A stretch of 64,000 nucleotides of DNA, taken from NCBI GenBank assembly GCA_009774175.1, contig VSNG01000001.1, positions 1-64,000 on the forward strand. Direction: 5' to 3'. The translations under genes and the position numbers were made by a program. This stretch comes from Lachnospiraceae bacterium (GTDB taxonomy: Bacteria; Bacillota; Clostridia; Lachnospirales; Lachnospiraceae). This document shows, in pieces, positions 1-8,651 of this stretch; the stretch's first letter is position 1, and every line of letters starts with the position of its first letter. A model generated the notes under the pieces. It was not told the origin of the DNA, did not search any database, and was given only the letters and a program-made list of their open reading frames with translations.

Positions 1-21
1 GTCTTGAGACGCAGCCAAGTA

Positions 22-67
22 GGGCGGGCTTAGAGCCCGCGTCCCTAGCCACCCGTTTTACGGGTGG
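22..67. repeat. Two tandem GC-rich hairpins at the window edge
   Basis: Two perfect inverted repeats lie side by side: GCGGGCT/AGCCCGC (24-30 and 34-40) and CCACCCGT/ACGGGTGG (49-56 and 60-67). They sit downstream of the minus-strand transporter operon but carry no T tract in that direction, so they are not convincing terminators. Tandem hairpins just outside a gene resemble the right end of an IS605-type element carrying tnpB and its guide RNA scaffold, but the rest of such an element would lie outside the window. That reading is a guess. Confidence 0.4.
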
Positions 68-101
68 GGGCGACTTCTGCGCATAGGCAGAGAAACGCAT
101 A

Positions 102-905
102 TCATTTTGACAATAAAATACGGTCATTATCCAGCTGCTTCCCCGCGCGAACTCGAAACTGTTCCAGCAGATCGTCTATAGTGAGCTTCTTTCGGTCTTC
201 CCCCGCCGCTTCAAAGACAATGCGGCCGCCATCCATCATGAGAGTACGATTGCCCAGAGAGAGCGCCTGATGCATGTTATGAGTGACCATCAGGCAGGTA
301 ATGTGCCGCTCGCCAATTATTTTTTCCGTGAGGGCCAGCACTTTGTCTGCCGTGGCGGGATCGAGAGCGGCGGTGTGCTCGTCAAGAAGCAGGATACGGG
401 GCGTTACCATGGTTGCCATCAAAAGGGTGAGGGCCTGCCTCTGGCCGCCGGAAAGCAGTCCCACGGGCTGTTTCATCCGATCCTCCAGCCCCATGTCAAG
501 AAGAGAAAGCTGTTCTTTGAACTTTATCTTTTCCTTTGCGCTGATCCGGCTGAAATAGGCGTGTCTGGAGGTAGAGGCGCGCAGATAGGCCAGAGCCATA
601 TTTTCTTCGATGGTCATGTGGGGAGCCGTCCCTTTTAACGGATCCTGAAAAAGATGGCCGATCATTTTGCTTCGGATATATTCTTTTCGGTAAGTGATAT
701 CCTTGCCGCCAAGAACAATCCGGCCCTCGTCCACGTAAAAGCTTCCTGTGATGGCATTGAAAAGAGTCGACTTTCCGGCGCCGTTACTGCCAACGATGGT
801 GGCAAAGTCTCCGGGCGCAAGAGACAGGCTTACATTGTCCAGCGCTTTTTTTTCATTTACAGTGCCGGGATTAAAGGTTTTGGATACGGATTCAATGAGT
901 AACAT
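102..905 (-). CDS. trpZ: ABC transporter ATP-binding protein (TrpZ-like)
   Basis: ATPase subunit that would power import through the adjacent permease; cytoplasmic, bound to the membrane partner. The 267-residue protein has a Walker A motif GSNGAGKST (39-47), an ABC signature LSGGQ (151-155), Walker B ILLLDE (171-176) and a switch histidine (209). The start at 905 was preferred over an upstream ATG at 935 because MLLIESVSKTF is the usual beginning of the family. Its start overlaps the permease stop by 14 bases, so the two are translationally coupled. The family is a putative ABC system paired with a TrpY-type permease and TrpX-type binding protein. Tryptophan as substrate is inferred from the T-box in front of the operon. 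Confidence 0.88.
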   Translation of the reverse strand: MLLIESVSKTFNPGTVNEKKALDNVSLSLAPGDFATIVGSNGAGKSTLFNAITGSFYVDEGRIVLGGKDITYRKEYIRSKMIGHLFQDPLKGTAPHMTIEENMALAYLRASTSRHAYFSRISAKEKIKFKEQLSLLDMGLEDRMKQPVGLLSGGQRQALTLLMATMVTPRILLLDEHTAALDPATADKVLALTEKIIGERHITCLMVTHNMHQALSLGNRTLMMDGGRIVFEAAGEDRKKLTIDDLLEQFRVRAGKQLDNDRILLSK

Positions 906-1845
906 CTGGGCTCTTCTCCTTTCTGAACGCGCCAAAGCTATGACTGCGCATTCGGTAAAAACGGGATTTTTCCTTTAAATAGGGGAAAGAGATAGCTATT
1001 GCCACGATGATGGCGGAAACCAGCTTAATAGCTTCCGCAGGGACGTTCAGGCGCAGCGCCAGCGCCACGATAAAGCGGTAAAGGCAGCTTCCGAGCACCA
1101 CGCCCACGATTTTCCTGAATATGCCGCCTTTTCCGATGATGGTTTCGCCGATAATCAGGCTTGCCAGCGCGATCGTTACCATGCCGGTGCCCAGATTGAT
1201 GTCGCAGGATTTCTGATACTGTCCGAGGATAGCGCCGGACAGGGCGGTAAGGGCGTTTGCGACGCACAGGCCGACAGTGATCATGAACAGCGGGTTGATG
1301 CTGGAAGCCCGTACCATATGTTCGTTGTCGCCGGTGGCGCGGATGGAGAGTCCAAGTCTGGTATTTAAAAACCATGTCAGAAGAATGCCGATCAACAGTA
1401 CAATTGCCAGTACGATCAGGAATTTGTACCAGGAATCGTACCAGGCGGAAGTGGATTTTTCTTTGGCCAGACTGAAAATCGTATCGCAGGCAAAGAGGTT
1501 TACATTGGAGGAAAAGCCCATCACTGCAATATTAATCGTATAAAGCCCGGTGTTTACGATGATGCCTGCCAGAATGGAGGGAACCCCCATTCTGGTCTGC
1601 AAAAAGGCGGTGATGAAGCCGGAACAGATACCGGCCGCCATGGCGGCGAAGAGGGCCAGATACGGGTGGCCTAAGAGCGTTACCATGGCGCCCACCGCGC
1701 AGCCAAGGGTAAAGCAGCCGTCGGTGGAAAGATCAGCAATATTTAAAATACTGAAAGAAACAAACAACGCCAGCGCCACCAGAGAATAGATGCAGCCTAA
1801 TTCCAGCGCGCTCTGTAAAATGGAAAGTGTAAATATTGAACTCAT
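892..1845 (-). CDS. trpY: ABC transporter permease (TrpY-like)
   Basis: Inner-membrane channel of the importer. The 317-residue protein is almost entirely hydrophobic, with roughly eight to nine membrane segments and a basic cytoplasmic tail. The arrangement resembles the branched-chain amino acid permease fold shared by the TrpY family. A GAGG ribosome binding site lies seven bases before the ATG at 1845. It is the middle gene of binding protein-permease-ATPase, all on the minus strand, with about 20 bases to the gene upstream and a 14-base overlap with the gene downstream. Regulation is presumably through the operon T-box. Substrate specificity cannot be read from the permease itself. Confidence 0.85.
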   Translation of the reverse strand: MSSIFTLSILQSALELGCIYSLVALALFVSFSILNIADLSTDGCFTLGCAVGAMVTLLGHPYLALFAAMAAGICSGFITAFLQTRMGVPSILAGIIVNTGLYTINIAVMGFSSNVNLFACDTIFSLAKEKSTSAWYDSWYKFLIVLAIVLLIGILLTWFLNTRLGLSIRATGDNEHMVRASSINPLFMITVGLCVANALTALSGAILGQYQKSCDINLGTGMVTIALASLIIGETIIGKGGIFRKIVGVVLGSCLYRFIVALALRLNVPAEAIKLVSAIIVAIAISFPYLKEKSRFYRMRSHSFGAFRKEKSPDVTH

Positions 1846-1867
1846 GGGATACCTCGTTTATTCTGAT

Positions 1868-2977
1868 TTATTGAAATTCTTCCGCTGTCTTGATTTCTGC
1901 CAGACTGGAGCACTTGTCTGCAAACATGCTGTAGTCAAGGCCGATGGCTTCGGCAGTTTCCGTATTGACGGTGGCGATGCCGTTATTCATGGTCTGTACG
2001 GCCATAGCTGCGGGATCTTTGCCTTCTGCCAGAATAGCAACGGCCATATCGGCGGTAGCGGTGCCAAGTTCCACATAGTTTACGCCGTAGCCCATGAAAG
2101 CGCCGTTTAAAGCGAAGGAGTCAGCGCCGCCGTAGTGGGGCACTTTGGCGTCTATGAATTTTTCATAAATAGCCAGCTCTGCAGTCATTACGTTATTGTC
2201 TGTGGGGGTAAATACCGCCTCCGCGCCGGACGCAATCAGCGCGTCGGCGGCAAGGGAGATTTCGCCGTTGTTGGTACCCGTTTTTTCCACCACCTGAATG
2301 CCCTTCTTATCACAGTAGGCTTTTGCGGCGGCAATGGCGGCAGTGGAAGAGTCCTGACTCTTATCGTAGAGGAGTCCTACGGTTTTAAGATCGGGATCGG
2401 CCGTAAACATCAGGTCGAATATGGCTTCCGTGTTCAGGGCGTCCGAAGTGCCGGTGATATTGGAGCCCGGAGCGTCCATGGAGGCCACAAGCCCTGCGCC
2501 GACAGGGTCGGACACGGCGGAGAAGACCACAGGAATAAGGGAACCGTCAGCCCGTGCGTTTTCCGCCGTGGCGTTCTGCATTACCATGGCTACCGGCGTA
2601 GCCACGGGAATGATGAGATCCACGTCGGAGGCGATCAGATCTGTGGCGATCTGGTTCATGGTAGTGGCGTCCGCCTGCCCGTTATAGGTGTAGTTTTTGT
2701 AGTCGAAAAGAATCCCTGTCTCTTCTGTTTTCTTATCAAGCTCTGCCTGAACGGCGGCGACGATCTGATTCAAAGAGGCATCGTCCACATACTGTACGAT
2801 ACCGATTTTATAGGCTTTGCTGACGGAAGATGCATTTGCGCCGTCGCCAGCTGTGCTGCCGGGATTTTCCGTGGCCGTATTACCGCCGGAAGCGTCCGCG
2901 CCGGCCGTGCCGCAGCCTGTGAGAGCGGTGGTAAGAAGCGCGCCTGCCAGTAACAGTGTCATAGATTTTTTTTTCAT
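1868..2977 (-). CDS. trpX: ABC transporter substrate-binding lipoprotein (TrpX-like)
   Basis: Extracellular binding protein that would deliver ligand to the permease. The 369-residue protein starts with a lipoprotein signal, a basic MKKK segment, a hydrophobic stretch and the lipobox LTGC with the lipidated cysteine at 22, followed by a flexible Gly/Ala/Thr-rich linker. The body matches the ABC substrate-binding protein family that has a Leu/Ile/Val-binding-like fold (IGIVQYVDD near the start of the domain). The start at 2977 was chosen over the in-frame ATG at 3028 because an AGGAGG site precedes it and the longer form would place residues before the signal peptide inside the terminator leader. 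It is the first gene of the T-box operon. Confidence 0.88.
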   Translation of the reverse strand: MKKKSMTLLLAGALLTTALTGCGTAGADASGGNTATENPGSTAGDGANASSVSKAYKIGIVQYVDDASLNQIVAAVQAELDKKTEETGILFDYKNYTYNGQADATTMNQIATDLIASDVDLIIPVATPVAMVMQNATAENARADGSLIPVVFSAVSDPVGAGLVASMDAPGSNITGTSDALNTEAIFDLMFTADPDLKTVGLLYDKSQDSSTAAIAAAKAYCDKKGIQVVEKTGTNNGEISLAADALIASGAEAVFTPTDNNVMTAELAIYEKFIDAKVPHYGGADSFALNGAFMGYGVNYVELGTATADMAVAILAEGKDPAAMAVQTMNNGIATVNTETAEAIGLDYSMFADKCSSLAEIKTAEEFQ

Positions 2978-3042
2978 GGTAGTGTCCTCCTTTATGGGTG
3001 TGATCAGCTGTGCAGAGCCAATTCGCAAATTGTCCTGAGCAG

Positions 3043-3361
3043 TAAAAAAACCGCCTCAAGCCAAATGCCTGAGACGGTAATAAACGTAGGTTATTATCGC
3101 GGTACCACTCAAATTGATGGGGAAACACAGTCCCCGATCCGCTTTATCCATATACTGTCATATATGCCGCCTTGATAACGGGCGCGGTTCCCGCCGGGGA
3201 CTACTCTGCCTGTATTTACACTGACATTTCAACCCGGCCTCGAAAGCCCATTCGGTATAAGCGCCATGCTGCCTTCCACCAGACGGCAGCTCTCTGTGAC
3301 GGCTCTCCCATACTTACTTCTCTTTCTCACAGGTTTGCGATATGTGTTTCTGCTTTTAACT
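3043..3361 (-). promoter_or_regulatory. T-box leader, tryptophan-type specifier (UGG)
   Basis: RNA leader that senses uncharged tRNA and controls read-through into the transporter operon. Reading the minus strand, the conserved T-box core GAGTGGTACCGCG is at 3110-3098. It is followed by a terminator stem (arms around 3078-3065 and 3060-3051) and seven T residues (3050-3044). Upstream is a stem I region with the AGAGAG and GGTGGAAGGCAGC elements typical of these leaders. After GAA comes TGG at 3250-3248, followed by a purine, in the position of the specifier codon. UGG pairs with the tryptophan anticodon, which agrees with the TrpXYZ-like genes. The T-box is seen; the specifier reading is a pattern-based call without a folded model. 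Confidence 0.85.
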
Positions 3362-3367
3362 TATTCC

Positions 3368-3396
3368 ACAATAATACTTTTGTTACGGATTGTCAA
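3368..3396 (-). promoter_or_regulatory. Promoter of the T-box transporter operon
   Basis: On the minus strand a perfect -35 TTGACA (3396-3391) is followed, after 17 bases, by a -10 TATTGT (3373-3368). Transcription would begin near 3361 and give a leader of about 380 bases before the binding-protein ATG. Confidence 0.7.
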
Positions 3397-3454
3397 ATGT
3401 TTTTTGGCATATAAAAAGTTTGATTTGAAAAGTAGTGCAGGCAAAACCCGTATG

Positions 3455-3463
3455 TGGTATAAT
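3455..3463 (+). promoter_or_regulatory. Extended -10 promoter before the S4-domain gene
   Basis: TGG directly followed by TATAAT (3458-3463) makes an extended -10 element. No good -35 is visible at the right spacing. It is divergent from the T-box promoter and would transcribe the RNA-binding gene starting at 3581. Confidence 0.5.
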
Positions 3464-3580
3464 ATTATTTTTCAAAGACAGCTTTTAACATTACCTGCAT
3501 GGAGGAGTATTATGAAGCCGTGAGGGAAATGATATCCCAGGCTGAGGTTTATGTCTGACCGGGTATGCGGAGGAAATGAA

Positions 3581-4360
3581 ATGACGGATGAAAAAGACAT
3601 GCAGCAGTTGAAAAAAAGGCTGATTGAGCTGGCGGACAAGGCGTATAGCCGCAATATATATACTTACACCCCTTTTCTGGGGCTGGCCGAACAGCAGGCG
3701 GTTTATGCGGTGGAGCGTGAAGTGTCCCATGCGGGGATCAGGATGGAGGGCGGTGCGTCTCTTTGCGAACGCAGGATTATCCGTTTTGGTGATCCGGGCT
3801 ATGAGGAGGAATTTCCCATCGTGGGGTTGGAGGTTCTGCCGAAAACACCCAAATTTGCGGAAAACCTGACCCACCGTGACTTTCTTGGCGCGGTGATGAA
3901 TCTGGGGATTCAGCGGGACGTGGTGGGAGACATTTTCCTGTCAGACGGCAAAGCGATTCCGAAGAAGGGAGCGTTACTTTTCTGCCACGAAAATATCGCG
4001 GATTATATTGTGGAAAATCTGGACAGGGTAAGGCATACCAATGTAGTCTGCAGACGGGCGCAGGAGGAGATAGAGCTGGCAAACGCCGAGCCGGAGCAGA
4101 TTTCTCTCACAGTGTCGTCAAAAAGAGCGGACGGCGTGATCTCCAAAGTTTACAATCTGTCCAGAGAGGACAGCCGGGAATTATTTAATAACGGCCGTAT
4201 TTTTATAAATGGCATACAGACGGAAAACGCCGCCTGTCAGCTAAAGGAGAAAGACGCCGTCACGGTGCGCGGGTTTGGAAAATTTATTTTTTACGGTCAG
4301 ACGGGCGTCAGCAGGAAGGGAAAGAGCCGCGTGGAGGTCGGCGTTTTCGGGAAACTATAG
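3581..4360 (+). CDS. ylmH: S4-domain RNA-binding protein, YlmH-like
   Basis: Cytoplasmic RNA-binding protein of the YlmH family, which in other Firmicutes binds ribosomal RNA or peptidyl-tRNA complexes. The 259-residue protein has the YlmH N-terminal domain, with the conserved GLEVLPKTPKFAENLTHRDF block around residues 80-100, and a C-terminal S4 domain (about 185-250, SREDSRELFNNGRIFING). The ATG at 3581 follows GGAGG with seven bases between. An in-frame ATG at 3551 exists but would add ten residues not typical of the family. In many Clostridia this gene lies beside division genes; here it stands alone between the divergent T-box operon and a peptidase. Confidence 0.85.
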   Translation: MTDEKDMQQLKKRLIELADKAYSRNIYTYTPFLGLAEQQAVYAVEREVSHAGIRMEGGASLCERRIIRFGDPGYEEEFPIVGLEVLPKTPKFAENLTHRDFLGAVMNLGIQRDVVGDIFLSDGKAIPKKGALLFCHENIADYIVENLDRVRHTNVVCRRAQEEIELANAEPEQISLTVSSKRADGVISKVYNLSREDSRELFNNGRIFINGIQTENAACQLKEKDAVTVRGFGKFIFYGQTGVSRKGKSRVEVGVFGKL

Positions 4361-4438
4361 ATAAAAAAACAAAATTGGAGTATAATGTAACATGCGTCTG
4401 TGAAAAGCGGGCGACGCGGAGCAGAGAGAGGAGTATTC

Positions 4439-7360
4439 ATGAACTTAGAAAATTTACAGGCATATACCGCCATATCGAAGCAGTGGATCAAAGAACTGAA
4501 ATCAGACGGCTGGCTTTTAAAACATAACAGAACAGGGGCGCGGGTGGCGCTTCTTCAAAACGATGACGAAAATAAGGTGTTTTATATCGGCTTTCGCACG
4601 CCTCCGAAGGACAGCACCGGCGTGGCCCATATTATTGAGCATACAGTGCTTTGCGGTTCTGAAAAATATCCTGTCAAGGACCCCTTTATCGAGCTGGCAA
4701 AGGGTTCCTTAAATACGTTTTTGAATGCCATGACCTATTCGGATAAGACGGTTTATCCCGTGGCAAGCTGCAATGATAAAGATTTTCGCAACCTTATGGA
4801 CGTATATCTGGACGCGGTATTTCATCCGAATATTTATCGGGAGGAGAAAATTTTCCGGCAGGAAGGCTGGCACTATGAGCTGGAGGATGCAGAAGACGAG
4901 TTGACCATTAACGGGGTAGTTTACAATGAGATGAAAGGGGCTTTTTCTTCCCCTGACGATGTGCTTTACCGGGAGATTATGAATTCTCTTTATCCTCATA
5001 CCTCCTATGCGGTGGAGTCGGGCGGCGATCCGAATGTGATTCCGGAGTTGACGTATGAGGATTTTCTTGCTTTTCATCAACGATACTATCATCCGTCAAA
5101 CAGCTATCTTTATCTTTATGGGAATATGGATATGGAGGAGCGTCTGGCATATCTTGACAGGGAGTACCTGTCAAAGTACGATGCGATTTCGGTGGATTCC
5201 GTTCCGGCTACGGAGCCGCCCTTTGAAAAGTGTGTGTTTGTGGAGAAAGAGTATCCGATTATGGAGAGCGAATCGGAGAGAAAAAACACCTATCTTTCTT
5301 ATAACGTTTCTCTCGGGGAGGCGCTTGACCGCAAGGTGAGCGTTGGATTTCAGGCGCTTGCCGACGCGGTGGTGGGCGCGCCCGGCGCACCTGTAAGAAA
5401 AGCCCTTTTGGACGCAGGAATCGGCACGGATATTATTGATATCTATGAGGCGGATGTGAAACAGCCCTATTATTCCATTGTGGCGAAGAACGCGGAGGAA
5501 TCCCAGCGGGAAGATTTTGTTCGTATTGTGGAGGAGACCCTTTCGGGACTTGTAAGGGACGGCGTGGATAAAACCGCTCTCAGGGCCGCTTTAAATCATG
5601 ACGAATTTAAGTATCGGGAGGCTGATTTTGGTTCTTACCCGAAGGGATTGATGTATGGCCTGCGGATGCTTAAAACGTGGCTTTATGATGATGAGAAACC
5701 CTTTGAATATCTGGAACTGGATGAAGCCTATCTGGAACTGAAAGAGGCGGTTTCAGCCTCCTATTATGAAGAAATGTTGAGAAAACTCCTGTTGGGTAAT
5801 ACCCACAAAAGTATTGTGACGGTTTATCCGGTAAAGGGCCTTACGGGAAAGCGGGAGAAGGCGCTGGCGGATCGCCTTTCGGCCAAAAAGGCAGCCATGA
5901 CGGCGGAGGAGATTGCGGACATCGTTGCCGGGACGGCGGCCCTTACCGCCTATCAGGAAGAGCCGGACAGCCTGGAGGATTTGATGAAGATTCCTCTTCT
6001 TGAGAGAAAGGATATCGGAAAGAAGGCCCGCCCTTACTGCAACGAGGTGCGCAGGGCAGGTGATACCACGCTTCTTTACCACGACATTGATACCAACGGA
6101 ATCGGATATCTGCGCTTTCTCTTTGATCTGAGGCAGGTGCCGGAAGAGCTCTTTCCCTATGTGGGACTTTTGCAGACAATTCTTGGGCTTGTGGATACCG
6201 GGAAGCGTTCCTACAGTGAACTGTACAATGAAATTAATTTGCAGACCGGCGGCATTGCCCCGGTGGTGAACGTTTATACCAATGCGGAGGATACGACCCA
6301 ATATAAACTGACCTTCGAGTTAAAGGTGAAGGCTCTGTATGAAAATCTGCCGCAGGCGTTTGCGTTGGCGGGAGAAATATTGACTGAGTCGGTTTATAAC
6401 GATCAGAAACGTCTGCTTGAACTGGTGGCGGAGAACCGCTCCGACAAGCAGGCACAGATGATGGACGCAGGACATTCTCTGGCGGCGGGGCAGGCGCTGT
6501 CCTATCTGTCAAAGCAGGCTTATCTGATGGATCAGGTGAGCGGTCTTGCCTTCTACCGCCTGCTGGAAGGGATTGAGAAGGATTTTGAGGGGAAAAAGAT
6601 AGAACTTTGCAACAATCTGGAACGTCTGACGGCGTATATTTTCCGTCCGGAGAATCTGATGGTGGATTATACGGCCCAGAAAGAAGGGCTTGCCGGAATC
6701 GAACCGTTGATTGCGGCATTAAAGGAAAAGCTTTGCAGGGAGCCGGTGGAGAGCATGCCCTATGTACCCAGGCCTGTGAAAAAGAATGAAGGGCTTATGA
6801 GCTCCGCGCAGGTTCAGTATGTATGCCGGGCGGGTAATTATGCGAAAAGAGGCCTGTCCTATACAGGGGCGCTGCGGGTTCTTAAGGTTGTGATGAGCTA
6901 TCAGTATCTTTGGATGCAGGTCCGCGTTAAGGGAGGCGCCTACAGCTGTATGTGCCAGTTCGGAAAGACCGGGGAGAGCTATTTTGTATCCTATCGGGAT
7001 CCCAATCTGGAGAAAACAATCGAAGTCTATGAGAAGGCGGCGGATTTTGTGGAAGCCTTTGAAGCCGACGAACGTACCATGACGCAGTATATTATCGGCG
7101 CTGTCAGCGCCCTTGATATGCCGCTTACGCCGGCGGCGAAAGGCGCCTATTCACTGAGTGGTTATATGACAGGCCTGTCTTTTGAGAAGGTGCAGAAGGA
7201 GCGGGATGAGCTGCTTGCCGCGGATGCAGACACAATCAGAAAACTGGCGGCGCATATACGGGCCTTTATGGAAGACGGCTGCCTTTGCGTGGTGGGAAAT
7301 GAGGAGAAAATTAAGAAACAGGAAGCGCTTTTTAAATCAGTGGAATATTTGATTCATTAA
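4439..7360 (+). CDS. M16C family zinc metallopeptidase (presequence-protease type)
   Basis: Large peptide-degrading metallopeptidase, probably cytoplasmic because no signal peptide is present. The 973-residue protein has the inverted zinc motif HIIEH (64-68) within a VAHIIEHTVLCGSEKYPVKD block. The distal glutamate expected for this family lies in a YNEMKGAF-type segment about 80 residues later. Length and layout, with four M16 modules and a central M16C-associated domain, match the PreP-like class of Clostridia. The ATG at 4439 was chosen over 4400 because of GAGAGAGGAG just before it. Peptide targets are unknown. Confidence 0.9.
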   Translation: MNLENLQAYTAISKQWIKELKSDGWLLKHNRTGARVALLQNDDENKVFYIGFRTPPKDSTGVAHIIEHTVLCGSEKYPVKDPFIELAKGSLNTFLNAMTYSDKTVYPVASCNDKDFRNLMDVYLDAVFHPNIYREEKIFRQEGWHYELEDAEDELTINGVVYNEMKGAFSSPDDVLYREIMNSLYPHTSYAVESGGDPNVIPELTYEDFLAFHQRYYHPSNSYLYLYGNMDMEERLAYLDREYLSKYDAISVDSVPATEPPFEKCVFVEKEYPIMESESERKNTYLSYNVSLGEALDRKVSVGFQALADAVVGAPGAPVRKALLDAGIGTDIIDIYEADVKQPYYSIVAKNAEESQREDFVRIVEETLSGLVRDGVDKTALRAALNHDEFKYREADFGSYPKGLMYGLRMLKTWLYDDEKPFEYLELDEAYLELKEAVSASYYEEMLRKLLLGNTHKSIVTVYPVKGLTGKREKALADRLSAKKAAMTAEEIADIVAGTAALTAYQEEPDSLEDLMKIPLLERKDIGKKARPYCNEVRRAGDTTLLYHDIDTNGIGYLRFLFDLRQVPEELFPYVGLLQTILGLVDTGKRSYSELYNEINLQTGGIAPVVNVYTNAEDTTQYKLTFELKVKALYENLPQAFALAGEILTESVYNDQKRLLELVAENRSDKQAQMMDAGHSLAAGQALSYLSKQAYLMDQVSGLAFYRLLEGIEKDFEGKKIELCNNLERLTAYIFRPENLMVDYTAQKEGLAGIEPLIAALKEKLCREPVESMPYVPRPVKKNEGLMSSAQVQYVCRAGNYAKRGLSYTGALRVLKVVMSYQYLWMQVRVKGGAYSCMCQFGKTGESYFVSYRDPNLEKTIEVYEKAADFVEAFEADERTMTQYIIGAVSALDMPLTPAAKGAYSLSGYMTGLSFEKVQKERDELLAADADTIRKLAAHIRAFMEDGCLCVVGNEEKIKKQEALFKSVEYLIH

Positions 7361-7471
7361 TATTTAAAAAAGAGGCAACCTTTTCTGCCCCTGATAGGTA
7401 TTTAAGATAAGAGACACTGACAGGGAGAGGCTTCATGGAAAGGAAGACTTTCAGGAAAGGGAGGAAAAACT

Positions 7472-8650
7472 ATGAAAATAACATCTGTTATGAAAAATAT
7501 TCTGACAGTAGGGCTGACGGCGGCGCTTCTCACTGCCTGCGGGGCATCGAAGGCGGGAGTCATGAGAAATGAAAGCACGTCGGAAGCGCCCGCCGCTGTG
7601 GCAGAGGCCTATGATACGTCGGCAGCCGGCTATGACGGAGGCGTGGTGTTGTCAAACGGCGCAAGCCCGGCCTTTCAGGAGGAAATGGCAAAAGAGGCAT
7701 CCTATGATTATGCGGAAGCAGCCGCCGAGGAACCGGCGGGCGAGGGCGGATACGAACAGGACACGGTGACAAAGGCGCCGGTCACAGAGCGGAAGCTGAT
7801 CAAAACCGTGGATATTGCGGCGGAAACAGAGGAGTTTGACACACTGGTGCCCGGCCTGCAAAAGCAGGTGGAGGCCCTTGGCGGTTACATAGAGAGTAAT
7901 CAGGTTTATGAGATCGGCAGCTACTATGTGGATGACCACATGGAAAAGCAGCGCTGTGCCAACATGACGGCCCGCGTGCCAAAGGAGAAGTTGGACGGTT
8001 TTCTCGAACAGGTGGGGGAACAGACCAACGTTACCAGCCGCTCTGAAACCGTGGAGGATGTGACCTTACAGTATGTGGATCTGGAGAGTCACAAAAAGGC
8101 CCTTCTCACGGAACAGGAACGGCTTCTGGAGCTTTTGGCGCAGGCGGAGAGCGTGGAGGATATCATTGCCATAGAGGGACGGCTTTCCGAGGTGCGTTAT
8201 CAGCTGGAAAGTATGGAATCCCAGCTTCGTACCTATGACAATAAGATTGATTACAGCACCGTATATCTTTCCATTCAGGAGGTGCGCAAATATTCCGCGC
8301 CGCAGGATGCGTCCATCGGACAGAGAATTTCCAGAGGATTTATAAAGAGTCTGGAGGATATTGGTTTCGGCATTCAGGATTTGGCCATCGGCTTTGTGAT
8401 TGATATTCCCTATATCGTATTGGGGATTGTGATCATCGCCGTGGTGGTATTGATACTGCGCAAGGTTCGAAAGGTATGGAAGAAACACAGTGCGAAGCGT
8501 GAGGCGGCCCGCGGAGAGAAGAATCCGGAATCCTCAAAGCGCCGGATACAGTTCCGGTGGCCGGTTACGACAGGGCACGGCGAAAACGTGAAAGCAGAAA
8601 ACGGGGATTCAAATACGGAGAATAAGCAGAAGGAAACAGACGGAGAATAA
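7472..8650 (+). CDS. DUF4349 lipoprotein
   Basis: Membrane-anchored surface lipoprotein of unknown role. The 392-residue protein carries a signal with lipobox LTAC (cysteine 23) and an acidic, Ala/Glu-rich linker to about residue 100. The DUF4349 domain follows (about 105-330), with a coiled-coil segment around 205-250 rich in Glu, Leu and Arg. One membrane helix lies near 307-328, ahead of a basic cytoplasmic tail. A lipidated N terminus plus a C-terminal helix means it is anchored at both ends, as is usual for this family. GGGAGG precedes the ATG. The next gene, era, starts one base after its stop, so they are probably co-transcribed. Confidence 0.82.
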   Translation: MKITSVMKNILTVGLTAALLTACGASKAGVMRNESTSEAPAAVAEAYDTSAAGYDGGVVLSNGASPAFQEEMAKEASYDYAEAAAEEPAGEGGYEQDTVTKAPVTERKLIKTVDIAAETEEFDTLVPGLQKQVEALGGYIESNQVYEIGSYYVDDHMEKQRCANMTARVPKEKLDGFLEQVGEQTNVTSRSETVEDVTLQYVDLESHKKALLTEQERLLELLAQAESVEDIIAIEGRLSEVRYQLESMESQLRTYDNKIDYSTVYLSIQEVRKYSAPQDASIGQRISRGFIKSLEDIGFGIQDLAIGFVIDIPYIVLGIVIIAVVVLILRKVRKVWKKHSAKREAARGEKNPESSKRRIQFRWPVTTGHGENVKAENGDSNTENKQKETDGE

Positions 8651-8651
8651 A

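Noticed and set aside
3499..3558. Frame of 19 residues starting MEEYYEAVREMI before the ylmH-like gene
   Set aside because: Too short, weak ribosome binding site, no family; it may be chance or an old gene end.
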